Shown here one piece after another: positions 54,846 through 63,993 of a stretch of DNA of 64,000 nucleotides. Where the stretch lies: assembly GCA_018000455.1 (NCBI GenBank), contig JAGNJW010000021.1:1-64000 (forward strand), written 5' to 3'. Source of the DNA: Acidobacteriota bacterium (GTDB lineage Bacteria; Acidobacteriota; Vicinamibacteria; Vicinamibacterales; UBA2999). Both the position numbers and the translations under genes were made by a program. Numbering within the stretch: the stretch's first letter is position 1; each line of letters opens with the position of its first letter. Below the pieces are notes generated by a model, which worked only from the letters and a program-made list of their open reading frames with translations, did no database searches and was not told where the DNA came from.

Positions 54846-57800
54846 CTACGACACGCCGGCCGCGAAGCGGGCACGGGCGGCGGCGACGATGCGGGCGTAC
54901 TTCGCCTGCTGCAGCTGAAACTCGGTCTGCAGCAGCGCCAGCTGCGCGTCGGTGAGTTCGGCCGACGTGATGACGCCGTTCTCGTACGACACCTGGGCGA
55001 TGGTCACGCTCTCGCGGGCAAGCTCGATGGCTTTCTGCTGCGTCGTGACCACTTCGGTGGCCGCTTCGAGGTCGGTCCAGGCCGTCTCGAGCTCGAGCCG
55101 CCCGGCGTCGAGGGCGGCACTCAGCCCGTGTTCCGCCTGGCGCACCTGCGCCTCGGCAACGCCACGGCGGGCCGCCGCCGCCGGCGATGCCAGCAGCGGC
55201 ACCCGCAACGCCACACCAAACGTGTAGTTCTGGTTCGATTGACGCAGCAGCCTGGTTGCTTCGTCATTCTGATACGCGACATTGCCGATGAGCGATACCT
55301 CCGGCTTCCTTTCGCCACGGGCGAGCGCGGCCGAGTACGACGCGACCTGGCGCTGCGATTCGTAGGCCCGCAGGTCGGGACGCGCCGGCAGCGCCGCCGC
55401 CAGCGCCTCACGCGAATCCGGCGCCAGCACGTCGTCGAGCGTGCCCACGAGCTGCAGCTGCTGTGATTGCGGCAGTGCCAGCAGCGTTCGTATTGCCTGG
55501 TGTGACTGGTCGACGGCGGCCCGGTACTGGATCCGGCGGGCGCGCGCGTTGGCGAGATCCACTTCGGCCCGTAGCACATCGAGACGCGCCACCGAACCCG
55601 CCTCGAAGCGGATGCCGGCCAGTTCGAGCTGGCGGCCGGCGAGCGCCACGCCCTCATCAGCCACGCGCATGCTCTGCTCGTTCATGAGCGCGGCAAAGAA
55701 CGTCTGCACGACGCGCAAGTGGAGCTCCTGCCGCGCCCGTTCGAGCGACAGCGCCGAGCCCTGCAGGGCGGCACGCTGCAGCTCGCGGCCGTTGGTCAGG
55801 CGGCCGCCGGTGTAGACCGCCTGCGACAGGTCGAGCTGCATCACGTTCTGGCGGACGAACGAGGCTTCGAAGCGCTGTTCGTCAGGGCCGAACACCCCGG
55901 CTGGAATCACGATCTCGGGAAAGCGCTGCAGCGGCTGGTACTGGTAGCTGAGCGAGGCCGTCGGCAGGAATGCCGCGCGAGCCTCGTCGACGCGAAATTC
56001 GCTGGCCTTCACGGTTTCCTGAGCCACCTTGAGCGATTCGTTCGAGGTGAGAGCCCGTTCGAGCGCTTGATCGAACGTCAGCGCCATCGGCCCGGCGACC
56101 GTCGTCTGGCCGTAGGCGGTGGAGGCGCTCCAGAACCAGCCGGCCAGGGCGACGAGGGTGACCAGGCCCGCGATGCGCGTCGCCTGCCCGAGCTTGGCAG
56201 CGGCGGTGCCGGTGCGCCAGGCCGCCAGATGCTCCATCAGACGGGCGAGTAGCAGATATGCGACCGGCACGACCAGCAGGGTCAGCGCCGTCGAGGTGAT
56301 GAGGCCGCCGATGGTGGCAATCGAGATCGGCGCGCGGAACTCCGCGCCCTCGCCGGTAGCCGCAGCCGACGGCAACATCCCGAAGATCATCGCGAAGGTC
56401 GTCATCAGGATGGGCCGCAGGCGGATGGGCCCTGCTTTGAGGATGGCGTCCCGCACCGGCAGCCCGACCTCGCGATGGTAGTGGTTGGTCAGGTCGACGA
56501 GCAGAATCGCGTTCTTCGTGACCAGCCCCATCAGCATCACGACACCGATCATGGCGGGCATGCCGATGTTGTTGCCGGTCACGAGCATGCCGAGCAGCGC
56601 GCCGACGATGGCCAGCGGCAGCGACAGCATGATCAGGAGCGGTTCGGTGAAGGACTCGAACTGCGAGGCCAGCACGATATAGATGAAGGCGATGGCGAGC
56701 ATCAGCGCCAGACCCATCGAGGCCGCCGACTCCTGCATCATCTCGACGTCGCCGGCGTAGCCCCACTCGAAGTTGTCGGGCATCTGTACCGTGGCCATGA
56801 CGGCGTCGAGGTCCCTGGTCATGTCGCCGAGCGCCCGGCCGTCGAGTTCGATGGCGATCTTGGCCTGGCGCCGGCGCTGCTCCCGCTCGATGTTGGTCGG
56901 TCCGACCCCCGGCTCCATCGTCACGATGTCACCGGTGCGCACGACGGCGCCGCTCGACGAATAGAGCGGCGTGCGGGCGATCAGCGTGAAGTCGTTACGG
57001 TATTCGGGCGCCAACCGCACGCGGACGTCGAACTCATCCTCGCCGTCACGCAGCTTGGTCGGCACGACACCCTCGACCATGCCGCGCAGCTGCGATGCCA
57101 CGGTGGCGACCTGGAAGCCGAGGTCGGCGGCGAGCGCCCGGTTGACCTGTGCCACCATCTCCGGCTGGCCGCCCTCGAGTGTGCTGTCGACGTCGACCGC
57201 CCCCGGCACCTGCCGCACTTTGGTCACCACCTCGTCGCTCAAGCGCTGGAGCGCGATCATGTCGTCGCCACGCACGAAGATGTTCACCGGCGCCTCGCTC
57301 GGCGCGCCCTGCATGAACTCCGGGTCGGTGACCGTGGCCTTGACGAGCGGCACGTCGGCCAGCCGGGCCCGCGCGTCGGCCTTGATGGCGAGCAGGCCGC
57401 GTTCACGCGCCTGCTTCGGAGTGGTCTTGACCTGCAGGCGGGCCCGCAGCGCATCGCCGTTGACACCGACAGTCGAGAAGATCTGACGCACCTCGGGAAT
57501 GCCCTTGATGACCGTCTCGACGCCGGCGACGGTCGCCTCGCTCTGGGCGAACGACGTCCCCGGCGGCAGTTCGACGAGCACCTCCATCTGGCCCCGGTCC
57601 TCGAGCGGCACGAACTCGGTGCCGATCACGGTCAGCGTCGACAGGCTGCCGACGAAGACGAGCGCCGCCGCCGCCACGACCTTCCACGGATGATCGAGTG
57701 CCCAGCCGAGCAGGCGGTGGTAGCGCCGATCGATGCGGTCGTAGAACTCGCCCCAGCGTTCCAGGAAACGGCCCACGGCGGTGGCGCGGCGTTCCTCTGG

Positions 57801-59273
57801 CGGAATGAACCGCACGAACCGCGACGACAGCATCGGGTCGAGCGTGAAGGCGACCAGCAGCGACATCGCCACCGCGAAGGCGATGGTCAGGGCAAACTGC
57901 TTGAAGAACTGCCCGACGATCCCGGTCATGAAGCCGACCGGCAGGAACACGGCCAGAATCGTGAAAGTCGTTGCCATGACGGCCAGGCCGATCTCGGCCG
58001 TGCCGTCGCGCGCCGCCTGTACCGGAGTCTTGCCCATCTCCATGTGGCGGAAGATGTTCTCCCGCACCACGACGGCGTCGTCGATGAGGATGCCGATGAC
58101 GAGCGAGAGCGCCATCAGCGACATCATGTTGAACGTGAAGCCGGCCACGTACATGAAGAAGAACGTGGCAATGACCGACGTCGGCAGCGCCAGCGCCGTG
58201 ATCAGCGTCGAACGCCAGTCGCGCATGAAGAGGAAGATCACGACCACGGCCATGAAGCCGCCGAACAGGATGTGGCCGCGCACGTCGCGCACGTTCTCCT
58301 TGATGAAGTCGGCGTCGTTGTGCACCGGCTGGATCTCGAGATCCGGGAACGAGGCGGCGACGCGGGCGAGGGTCGCAGTGACGCGGTCGGTGATCTCGAC
58401 CGTGTTGGCGCCCGACTGCTTGCGCACGGAGAACGAGACCGCGTCGGCGCCGTTGAGGCGGGTCGTGGACTTACGTTCCTCGAACCCGTCGATGACGGCT
58501 CCGACGTCCTTCACGCGTACCGTCGAGCCACCCGCCGAGCGGAGGATCACGTTGGCGATCTCGTCGGCGTTCTTGAACTCGCCCTTGGTGCGGAGCGTCA
58601 CGCTGCGGCCGTCGCGTTCGACGTTGCCGCCGGGGAGATCGAGGTTCTCGGCGGCCAGCCGGCCGGCCACCTCGGTCACCGGCATGCCGAGCGCCTCGAG
58701 CCGGCGCGGATCGAGATTGACCTGGATCTCCCGTACCTGGCCGCCGTTGATCTCGATCGCGGCGACGCCGTCGATCTGCTCGAGCAGCGGCTTGAGCTCT
58801 TCGTCGACCTGGCGGCGAACGCGGTCGGAGGGCTGTGTGGAGCCGACGGCGTAGACGGCGACCGGCAGGGCCGCGACGTCGAAGCGCTGAATGGTCGGGT
58901 CTTCGATATCCGGTGGCAGGAGGCCGCGGATGGCGACCACCTTCTCGCGCACCTCGGCCGCGGCGGCTTGGGCGTCGACTTCGAGGCGCAACTCGACGCC
59001 GACGCGCGAGAACCCTTCGGTCGACGTGGAGATGACCCGCTTGACACCGTTGATTCCCGAGACGGCGTCCTCGACGCGCCGCGTGACGAGCGATTCGACC
59101 TCCTCGGGTGCAGCGCCGGGAAACACGACGCCGACGTTAATGAAGGGGAAGTTGACCTCGGGGAAGAGATCGATGCCCAGGCGTCCCATCGAGACCAGTC
59201 CGAGCACCACGAAGCTCATGATGGTCATGGTCGCGAAGACCGGGCGTTTGATCGACGTATCGGAGATCCACAT
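54846..59273 (-). CDS. RND efflux transporter fused to a TolC-type outer membrane factor
   Basis: 1475 aa, one open frame. Residues 1-1015 are an HAE1-type RND permease with all hallmarks: TM1, two large periplasmic porter loops, and TM4 proton-relay pair Asp398-Asp399 (LVIGILIDDAVVV), plus TM12 near 1000. Residues 1034-1055 form an extra hydrophobic segment ending SASTAYGQ, then 1060-1475 are a full TolC-like outer membrane factor (ALTFDQALERALTSNESL, QLDLSQAVYTGGRL, coiled hairpins, YENGVITSAELTDAQLAL). RND C-termini normally face the cytoplasm, so the extra segment would return the chain to the periplasm; it looks like an internal signal peptide that could be cut. The MFP and TetR genes precede it. 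Confidence 0.9.
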   Translation of the reverse strand: MWISDTSIKRPVFATMTIMSFVVLGLVSMGRLGIDLFPEVNFPFINVGVVFPGAAPEEVESLVTRRVEDAVSGINGVKRVISTSTEGFSRVGVELRLEVDAQAAAAEVREKVVAIRGLLPPDIEDPTIQRFDVAALPVAVYAVGSTQPSDRVRRQVDEELKPLLEQIDGVAAIEINGGQVREIQVNLDPRRLEALGMPVTEVAGRLAAENLDLPGGNVERDGRSVTLRTKGEFKNADEIANVILRSAGGSTVRVKDVGAVIDGFEERKSTTRLNGADAVSFSVRKQSGANTVEITDRVTATLARVAASFPDLEIQPVHNDADFIKENVRDVRGHILFGGFMAVVVIFLFMRDWRSTLITALALPTSVIATFFFMYVAGFTFNMMSLMALSLVIGILIDDAVVVRENIFRHMEMGKTPVQAARDGTAEIGLAVMATTFTILAVFLPVGFMTGIVGQFFKQFALTIAFAVAMSLLVAFTLDPMLSSRFVRFIPPEERRATAVGRFLERWGEFYDRIDRRYHRLLGWALDHPWKVVAAAALVFVGSLSTLTVIGTEFVPLEDRGQMEVLVELPPGTSFAQSEATVAGVETVIKGIPEVRQIFSTVGVNGDALRARLQVKTTPKQARERGLLAIKADARARLADVPLVKATVTDPEFMQGAPSEAPVNIFVRGDDMIALQRLSDEVVTKVRQVPGAVDVDSTLEGGQPEMVAQVNRALAADLGFQVATVASQLRGMVEGVVPTKLRDGEDEFDVRVRLAPEYRNDFTLIARTPLYSSSGAVVRTGDIVTMEPGVGPTNIEREQRRRQAKIAIELDGRALGDMTRDLDAVMATVQMPDNFEWGYAGDVEMMQESAASMGLALMLAIAFIYIVLASQFESFTEPLLIMLSLPLAIVGALLGMLVTGNNIGMPAMIGVVMLMGLVTKNAILLVDLTNHYHREVGLPVRDAILKAGPIRLRPILMTTFAMIFGMLPSAAATGEGAEFRAPISIATIGGLITSTALTLLVVPVAYLLLARLMEHLAAWRTGTAAAKLGQATRIAGLVTLVALAGWFWSASTAYGQTTVAGPMALTFDQALERALTSNESLKVAQETVKASEFRVDEARAAFLPTASLSYQYQPLQRFPEIVIPAGVFGPDEQRFEASFVRQNVMQLDLSQAVYTGGRLTNGRELQRAALQGSALSLERARQELHLRVVQTFFAALMNEQSMRVADEGVALAGRQLELAGIRFEAGSVARLDVLRAEVDLANARARRIQYRAAVDQSHQAIRTLLALPQSQQLQLVGTLDDVLAPDSREALAAALPARPDLRAYESQRQVASYSAALARGERKPEVSLIGNVAYQNDEATRLLRQSNQNYTFGVALRVPLLASPAAAARRGVAEAQVRQAEHGLSAALDAGRLELETAWTDLEAATEVVTTQQKAIELARESVTIAQVSYENGVITSAELTDAQLALLQTEFQLQQAKYARIVAAARARFAAGVS

Positions 59274-59303
59274 GGCGATGTTTGCTCGGAAGCTGAGCCG
59301 CGG

Positions 59304-60434
59304 CTAGTTGATGGTCGTGCGGACGCGCGTCCCGTCCGCGAGTTGCCGCCGGGCGTCGGCGACGACGATGTCGCCGGCGGCAAGTCCGGTCAGGATCTGG
59401 ATGCGCGTGCCGTCCGAGAGGCCTTCGGTCACGTCCACCGCCCTGACGGCGTCGCCCTGCACGACCAGCGCCACGCGCTGTCCGCCCCGGGTGGTGACGG
59501 CTTCACGCGGGACGATGACGCCGGCAGAGGCTCGTTCGGTGACGATGCGCGCCGTCGCGTACATGCCTGAGAGCAGCACGGCGTCCGGGTTCGGCACGCG
59601 GATTTCGACGCGAAAGTGCCGGTTGCGTTCGTTCACCTCGGGCGCAATGGCGGCCAGCTCGCCTTGGTAGACCTGGCCCGGGAACGCCTGCACGACGACC
59701 TCGGCCGGCATGCCGGCCTTGAGCCGGCCGGCCTCGAGTTCCGAGACGCCGGCTTCGAGCGTCAACACGCGCAGGTCGGCGATGACGACGACCGGAAGGT
59801 CACCCGGCATGGCGCCCGGATCGTAGTTACGTTCGACGACATGGCCCGTGACCGGCGCACTGAGGGTCGTGTCGCGCTGTACTTCCCGCGCCCGGCGCTG
59901 GGCGGCCTCGGCCTGGGCGAGACTGGCCCGCGCCAGCTGGCGCTGCGCCGCGGCGGCCTTGTTGGCGGTCTCGGCGGCGTCGAGGCGCTGCCGGGGCAGG
60001 GCGCCTTTCTCGAAGAGGTTGCCAGCGCGCTCGAACTCGGTCGTGGCGTTCGAGAGCGCCGCCTCGGCGGCGTCGACGCCGGCGAGGGCGACGGCGACGC
60101 TGGCGGCGGCGGCATCGGCCTGCGCATCGATCTCGCGCCGGTCGAGCGTGGCCACGGTCTGGCCTTCCCGCACCGGGGAGCCGATGCGGACCAACACGCT
60201 CTCGAGAGCGCCCGGCACGCGCGGCTTCACGCCCACGCGCGCTTGCGGTGCGAGGTTGCCCGACAGCTCGAGGGTCGCTTCGAGCGTGCCGGATTGCGCT
60301 TTGACGGCGACCACGTCGACTGGCGGGACGGCCACCGGCGCGGCGGCCTGAGGCGCGGAGCCGCCGCCGCACGCGGCCAGCGTGACGAGTGAGAGAACTC
60401 CAGCGGCAACGAGGGACAGGCGGCTAGCCTTCAT
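59304..60434 (-). CDS. efflux RND periplasmic adaptor lipoprotein (MFP)
   Basis: 376 aa HlyD/AcrA-type adaptor. A lipoprotein signal with lipobox LAAC (about residue 22) is followed by lipoyl halves (LSGNLAPQARVGVKPRVPGALESVLVRIGSPVREGQ in two parts), the alpha-helical hairpin (AALSNATTEFERAGNLFEKGALP) and the beta-barrel and membrane-proximal domains. It bridges the RND pump and the outer membrane factor. ATG 60434 overlaps the TetR stop by 11 bp; GGAG lies upstream. The gap to the fusion gene is 30 bp. Confidence 0.93.
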   Translation of the reverse strand: MKASRLSLVAAGVLSLVTLAACGGGSAPQAAAPVAVPPVDVVAVKAQSGTLEATLELSGNLAPQARVGVKPRVPGALESVLVRIGSPVREGQTVATLDRREIDAQADAAAASVAVALAGVDAAEAALSNATTEFERAGNLFEKGALPRQRLDAAETANKAAAAQRQLARASLAQAEAAQRRAREVQRDTTLSAPVTGHVVERNYDPGAMPGDLPVVVIADLRVLTLEAGVSELEAGRLKAGMPAEVVVQAFPGQVYQGELAAIAPEVNERNRHFRVEIRVPNPDAVLLSGMYATARIVTERASAGVIVPREAVTTRGGQRVALVVQGDAVRAVDVTEGLSDGTRIQILTGLAAGDIVVADARRQLADGTRVRTTIN

Positions 60435-61119
60435 GTGACGAGACTCCGGTGGGGCGCGCGGTCGACGAGGCAGCGTCGTCGGCCGGGTGACAAGGCGCAA
60501 AGGTCAAGGCAGTGCCGGCGGACAAGCCGGCGAGGGTGGTTTCGAGGACGTCGCCCGCCAGGGCATCGCAGTCTTCCCCAGGGGCGAGGCGACATGTGCA
60601 GCCGAGCACGGCCGGCCCGGTCATGGCGGCCCACAAGACGTGAAGTGCCACCTGCGGATCGAGCCCCCCCGGCAACTGGCCCGAGTCGATCGCACGCTGA
60701 ATGACGGCGGCGACGCGTTCGATCATCTGCTGCAGCAGACCGAAGCCCTGCCACTGCTTTGTGATGGCCGGCACCGCTCGGTCGACGAACATCAGATGGA
60801 AGAACTCGCGCTGGTCTTTCGAGAACCGGTAGTAGGCCCACCAGCAATTGCGCAGGTCCTGCATCGGATCGGCGTCACCGGCCGCGTCGCGGATGGCGGC
60901 GTCCAGACGGGTGAAGCCTTCGGCCGCGAGCGCAAAGAAGATGTCGTCCTTGCCGGGGAAGTAGCTGTAGATGGCCGCCGGGCTGTACTCGATGCGCTCG
61001 GCCACCTTGCGGATCGAGACGTTGGCGTAACCTTCGGCGACGAACAAGTCACGCGCCGCGGTGAGAATCGACGCACGAACGGCGTGACGCTCCCTGTCCT
61101 GTCGCTCTCTGATGCCCAT
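60424..61119 (-). CDS. TetR-family transcriptional regulator of the efflux operon
   Basis: 231 aa. N-terminal TetR helix-turn-helix (ILTAARDLFVAEGYANVSIRKVAERIEYSPAAIYSYFPGKDDIFFALA in parts, about residues 15-62) and a C-terminal ligand-binding domain of the WHG type (FHLMFVDRAVP). It is the first gene of the tetR-MFP-RND operon and probably represses its own transcript through the palindrome at 61137-61163. Confidence 0.93.
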   Translation of the reverse strand: MGIRERQDRERHAVRASILTAARDLFVAEGYANVSIRKVAERIEYSPAAIYSYFPGKDDIFFALAAEGFTRLDAAIRDAAGDADPMQDLRNCWWAYYRFSKDQREFFHLMFVDRAVPAITKQWQGFGLLQQMIERVAAVIQRAIDSGQLPGGLDPQVALHVLWAAMTGPAVLGCTCRLAPGEDCDALAGDVLETTLAGLSAGTALTFAPCHPADDAASSTARPTGVSSHEG

Positions 61120-61136
61120 CTACCTCAGCCTGACCG

Positions 61137-61163
61137 AACGCCGTTTAGAAATCTAATGGCGTT
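61137..61163. promoter_or_regulatory. palindromic operator of the TetR operon
   Basis: A 27-bp near-perfect palindrome: AACGCC ... TTAGA AA TCTAA ... GGCGTT with a single unpaired base. On the minus strand it contains TTAGAT/TCTAAA, a likely -10 region for tetR, so binding would block the promoter. Its centre is 31 bases upstream of the TetR ATG. Confidence 0.65.
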
Positions 61164-61202
61164 TGACGGCCTGACCCGCCGGGAGGTTCCGGGCGGGTGG
61201 GC

Positions 61203-61208
61203 TACACT
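61203..61208 (+). promoter_or_regulatory. -10 box of the small membrane protein operon
   Basis: TACACT ends 9 bases before GTG 61218, another leaderless geometry. Confidence 0.4.
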
Positions 61209-61217
61209 AGGGGTTCT

Positions 61218-61610
61218 GTGGGAGTGACTGCGGCTGCACGCGCACAATCCGTCCCGCCGGTGGTCGCCGCCGCACTTGCGTGGCTGATGCCTGGGGCCGG
61301 ACACTTTCTTTTGGGTAAACGCCAAAAAGGAGTCATCTTCTTGGTGGCCATCCCGGCGATGTTCATTCTGGGGCTGGCGCTGCAGGGACGCATGTTTCCC
61401 TTCGACTTCTCGCAACCGCTGGCAGGGTTGGCGGCCCTGGCCGCCCGCGGCGCCGGCCTGCCGGCGTTCGTCGCCGGCTGGCTCGGGTTCGGCCCCGGGC
61501 TGGTGACAGCCGCTTCCTACGAGTACGGCAACACGTTTGTCATCGTCAGCGGTCTTCTCAACATGCTCGTCGCGCTCGACGCCTTCGATGTCGCTTCCGG
61601 GCGCAAGTGA
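61218..61610 (+). CDS. small hypothetical membrane protein (DUF6677-like)
   Basis: 130 aa with three hydrophobic segments. The motif AWLMPGAGHFLLGKRQKGVIFL near the N-terminus, with its invariant-looking Pro-Gly-x-Gly-His, resembles TM2-like and DUF6677 membrane proteins; the family call is from memory. GTG 61218 or 61224. It is followed one base later by another tiny membrane gene. Confidence 0.6.
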   Translation: MGVTAAARAQSVPPVVAAALAWLMPGAGHFLLGKRQKGVIFLVAIPAMFILGLALQGRMFPFDFSQPLAGLAALAARGAGLPAFVAGWLGFGPGLVTAASYEYGNTFVIVSGLLNMLVALDAFDVASGRK

Positions 61611-61611
61611 G

Positions 61612-61785
61612 ATGACCAGCCACCTGTTGTACATGGTGCTCTTCGCCTTCTTCGTGGCCCTGGTGTTTGCCACCATCGCTCACGACGAACCGGGCCAGCA
61701 AGCCCGGCTGGGTCTCAGAATCTTCGGCGGGTTCGTGGCGGCTGGCCTCGTGCTCGGCTGGCTGATGTACCCCCTACCGCTGTGA
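61612..61785 (+). CDS. small hypothetical membrane protein
   Basis: 57 aa with two hydrophobic helices (LLYMVLFAFFVALVFATIA and IFGGFVAAGLVLGWLMY) joined by a short polar loop (HDEPGQQARLGLR). It begins one base after the preceding stop (TGAGATG), a strong sign of translational coupling. No family is recognised. Confidence 0.6.
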   Translation: MTSHLLYMVLFAFFVALVFATIAHDEPGQQARLGLRIFGGFVAAGLVLGWLMYPLPL

Positions 61786-61804
61786 CGGCGGCGGTTCGTT
61801 CGTG

Positions 61805-62212
61805 ATGCGGCCGTCAGACACCGCGGCGCCGTCGCTGGTGGCGCTCTGGGGGCCGGTCGCCCTCTACATGGCGCTCATCTTCTGGGTATCGTCGATGTCG
61901 TCGCCGCCAGCGCCCGGCGCAGTCAACGACAAAGTGCTCCACATTGGTTGTTACGGCGGCCTCGCCGCCCTGACCTTGCGCGCGACCGCGGGTGGACGCC
62001 TCTCGGGCGTGACCTGGACGTCGGGGCTGCTGGCCTGGGCGATTGCGACCGCGTACGGGGCGACCGATGAGTTCCATCAGGCCTTCGTGCCACTCCGGTC
62101 CGTGGAATTGGCTGACCTGGCGGCCGACGCCGTGGGCGCGGCGCTGGCCGTGGCCGTGCTCGGAGCCTTCGGTATAATCGCTCGTTCGCGCGCGGCGGGG
62201 CGCTCGCGCTGA
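61805..62212 (+). CDS. VanZ family membrane protein
   Basis: 135 aa, four predicted helices. VanZ-family hallmarks: VNDKVLHIGCYGGLAALT, then YGATDEFHQAFVPLRSVELADLAADAVGAAL with the conserved DE.HQ...P.R..E..D pattern. VanZ proteins are membrane proteins of unknown biochemistry, named for teicoplanin resistance. GTG 61802 or ATG 61805. It contains the promoter of the next gene. Confidence 0.85.
   Translation: MRPSDTAAPSLVALWGPVALYMALIFWVSSMSSPPAPGAVNDKVLHIGCYGGLAALTLRATAGGRLSGVTWTSGLLAWAIATAYGATDEFHQAFVPLRSVELADLAADAVGAALAVAVLGAFGIIARSRAAGRSR
62173..62178 (+). promoter_or_regulatory. -10 box upstream of enoyl-CoA hydratase
   Basis: Perfect TATAAT inside the VanZ gene, 41 bases before ATG 62220; GAGGGG precedes the start. 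No good -35 box is seen. Confidence 0.45.
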
Positions 62213-62219
62213 GGGGACG

Positions 62220-63002
62220 ATGACTGACGAAAACCTGCTGGTCGAGCGCGATGGGGCGGTGGCGATTGTCACAATCAACCGGCCCGCCAAGTTGAACGCG
62301 CTGAACACCCAGACCATCAGCGAGTTGCATCACGTGGCGCTCGCCCTCGGCGCCGACATCGGCGTTGGCGCCATCGTGCTCACCGGGGCCGGCGAGAAGG
62401 CCTTCGTGGCCGGGGCCGATATCAACGAACTGGCCGCGCTCACCCCGGCCGACGGCAAGGAGCATGCCGCCTTCGGCCAGCGGGCTTTCGACGCTGTCGA
62501 AACGCTGGGCAAGCCGGTCATCGCCGCCATCAATGGCTTCGCGCTCGGCGGCGGCTGCGAGCTGGCCATGGCCTGCACGCTCAGGATCGCGGCCGACTCC
62601 GCCCGGCTCGGCCAGCCCGAGATCAATCTCGGCCTCACGCCGGGCTATGCCGGGTCACAGCGGTTGCCGCGCCTCATCGGCCGCGGCCGCGCCCTCGAGA
62701 TGCTGCTGACCGGCGAGCCCATCAGCGCCCAGCGCGCCTACGAGATCGGCCTCGTCAACCGCGTCGTGCCGGCCGCGGAGCTGCGCAGCGAGGCCGTGAA
62801 GCTGGCGGCGGCGCTGGCGGCCAAGGCGCCGCTGGCAAGGCGCTACATCCTCGAAGCGGTCTACCACGGAGCCGAGATGCCCCTGATCGAGGCGCAGCAT
62901 CTGGAGACCACGCTCTTCGGGCTCGCCGCCTCCACCGACGACATGAGGGAAGGCACCCGCGCTTTCATCGAGAAGCGCCCGGCCGTGTGGAAGGGTCGGT
63001 AG
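62220..63002 (+). CDS. enoyl-CoA hydratase
   Basis: 260 aa crotonase-fold hydratase. The oxyanion loops are VAGADINELAAL and FALGGGCELAMACTLRIAA, with the two catalytic Glu positions in GCELAMAC and GQPEINLGLTPGYAG. It adds water to trans-2-enoyl-CoA in beta-oxidation or branched-chain amino acid breakdown. ATG 62220 with GAGGGG seven bases upstream. It is followed by ribH with a 2-bp gap. Confidence 0.93.
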   Translation: MTDENLLVERDGAVAIVTINRPAKLNALNTQTISELHHVALALGADIGVGAIVLTGAGEKAFVAGADINELAALTPADGKEHAAFGQRAFDAVETLGKPVIAAINGFALGGGCELAMACTLRIAADSARLGQPEINLGLTPGYAGSQRLPRLIGRGRALEMLLTGEPISAQRAYEIGLVNRVVPAAELRSEAVKLAAALAAKAPLARRYILEAVYHGAEMPLIEAQHLETTLFGLAASTDDMREGTRAFIEKRPAVWKGR

Positions 63003-63004
63003 CG

Positions 63005-63478
63005 GTGCCCGCGTTCAAAGGCCGGCGGACTGCCGCCGGGTGCCGCTTTGCGATCGTCGTCGCGCGCTTCAACGACTTCGTCACCAAGCGTCTGCTGGCT
63101 GGCGCCACAGAGGCGCTGGTGGCGGCTGGCGTCGAGCCCGAGGCGATCGACATCGTGTGGGTGCCGGGTGCGTTCGAGGTGGCCTCGGCGGCGCTCCACG
63201 TCGCCACGACGCGGGCGCCGTCGGCCGTCATCTGCCTTGGCTGCGTGATCAAGGGTGGCACCCCGCACTTCGAGTACATCTGCGCCGCGGCCGCCCACGG
63301 CGTCACCACCGCGTCGCTCGAGTCGGGGGTGCCGATGGCGTTCGGCATCCTGACGACCGACTCGGTGGAACAGGCCGTCGAGCGCGCCGGCCCGGGGCCG
63401 TCGAACAAGGGCTACGAGGCGGCGATGGCGGCCGTGGAGATGGCCACCCTCCGGATGGCGCTCGAGGCGCGCTCGTGA
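63005..63478 (+). CDS. ribH: 6,7-dimethyl-8-ribityllumazine synthase
   Basis: 157 aa subunit of the icosahedral riboflavin synthase complex. Motifs: FAIVVARFNDFVTKRLLAGA, WVPGAFEVASAA, GCVIKGGTPHFEYICAAAAHGV, PMAFGILTTDSVEQAVERAGPG, NKGYEAAMAAVEMA. It condenses the ribityl-pyrimidine with 3,4-dihydroxy-2-butanone 4-phosphate. GTG 63005 is preferred; GTG 62987 lies in the preceding gene. Its stop overlaps nusB (GTGA). Pairing with nusB is common in bacteria. Confidence 0.95.
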   Translation: MPAFKGRRTAAGCRFAIVVARFNDFVTKRLLAGATEALVAAGVEPEAIDIVWVPGAFEVASAALHVATTRAPSAVICLGCVIKGGTPHFEYICAAAAHGVTTASLESGVPMAFGILTTDSVEQAVERAGPGPSNKGYEAAMAAVEMATLRMALEARS

Positions 63479-63945
63479 GACAGACCCCGCCTGGCGCCGC
63501 CCGCTGGGACGAGCGGCACCGGGCCCGCGAGGCCAGCTTGCGGGTGCTGTATCAGGCCCACGTCGGCGGCGTTGCGCTCACCGATGCGCTCGGACTCATC
63601 GAGCAGGACGGCGATCAGGAGGCGGTGCCGCTCGATGCGCCTGGCCGGACATTCGCCGCCCGCCTCGCCACCGGTACGTGGGAGGCCAAGGATGCCCTCG
63701 ATACGCTGATTGCGCCGCACCTGACGAACTGGCGGCTCGAGCGCGTCGCGATCATCGACCGCTTCATCCTCTGGCTGGCCGTGCAGGAGTGGCTGAGCGA
63801 ACCAGCCACGCCGCCCCGGGTCGTGCTCAGCGAGGCGCTCGAACTGGCCCGCGAGTACAGCGGCGAAGCCGCGGTGCGGTTCGTCAACGGTGTACTCGAC
63901 GCCGTCTATCGTCAGCTGAAGCAGGAAGGCCGTATCATCGACTGA
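63475..63945 (+). CDS. nusB: transcription antitermination factor NusB
   Basis: 156 aa all-helical NusB. ARRAREASLRVLYQAHVGGV-type N-terminus and LAREYSGEAAVRFVNGVLDAVYRQL at the end are the family's signature. NusB with NusE (S10) binds boxA in rRNA transcripts. The GTG at 63475 overlaps the ribH stop by four bases, the usual ribH-nusB coupling. Confidence 0.93.
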   Translation: MRQTPPGAARWDERHRAREASLRVLYQAHVGGVALTDALGLIEQDGDQEAVPLDAPGRTFAARLATGTWEAKDALDTLIAPHLTNWRLERVAIIDRFILWLAVQEWLSEPATPPRVVLSEALELAREYSGEAAVRFVNGVLDAVYRQLKQEGRIID

Positions 63946-63993
63946 CCGGCGCGCAATGGCCGGTCGGCGGCGTCAGGGGAGTGAGTTCACGCG

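Noticed and set aside
56475..59570. 1031-aa plus-strand frame opposite the RND fusion
   Set aside because: His/Arg/Glu-rich low-complexity translation with no recognisable motif, opposite a well-supported gene.
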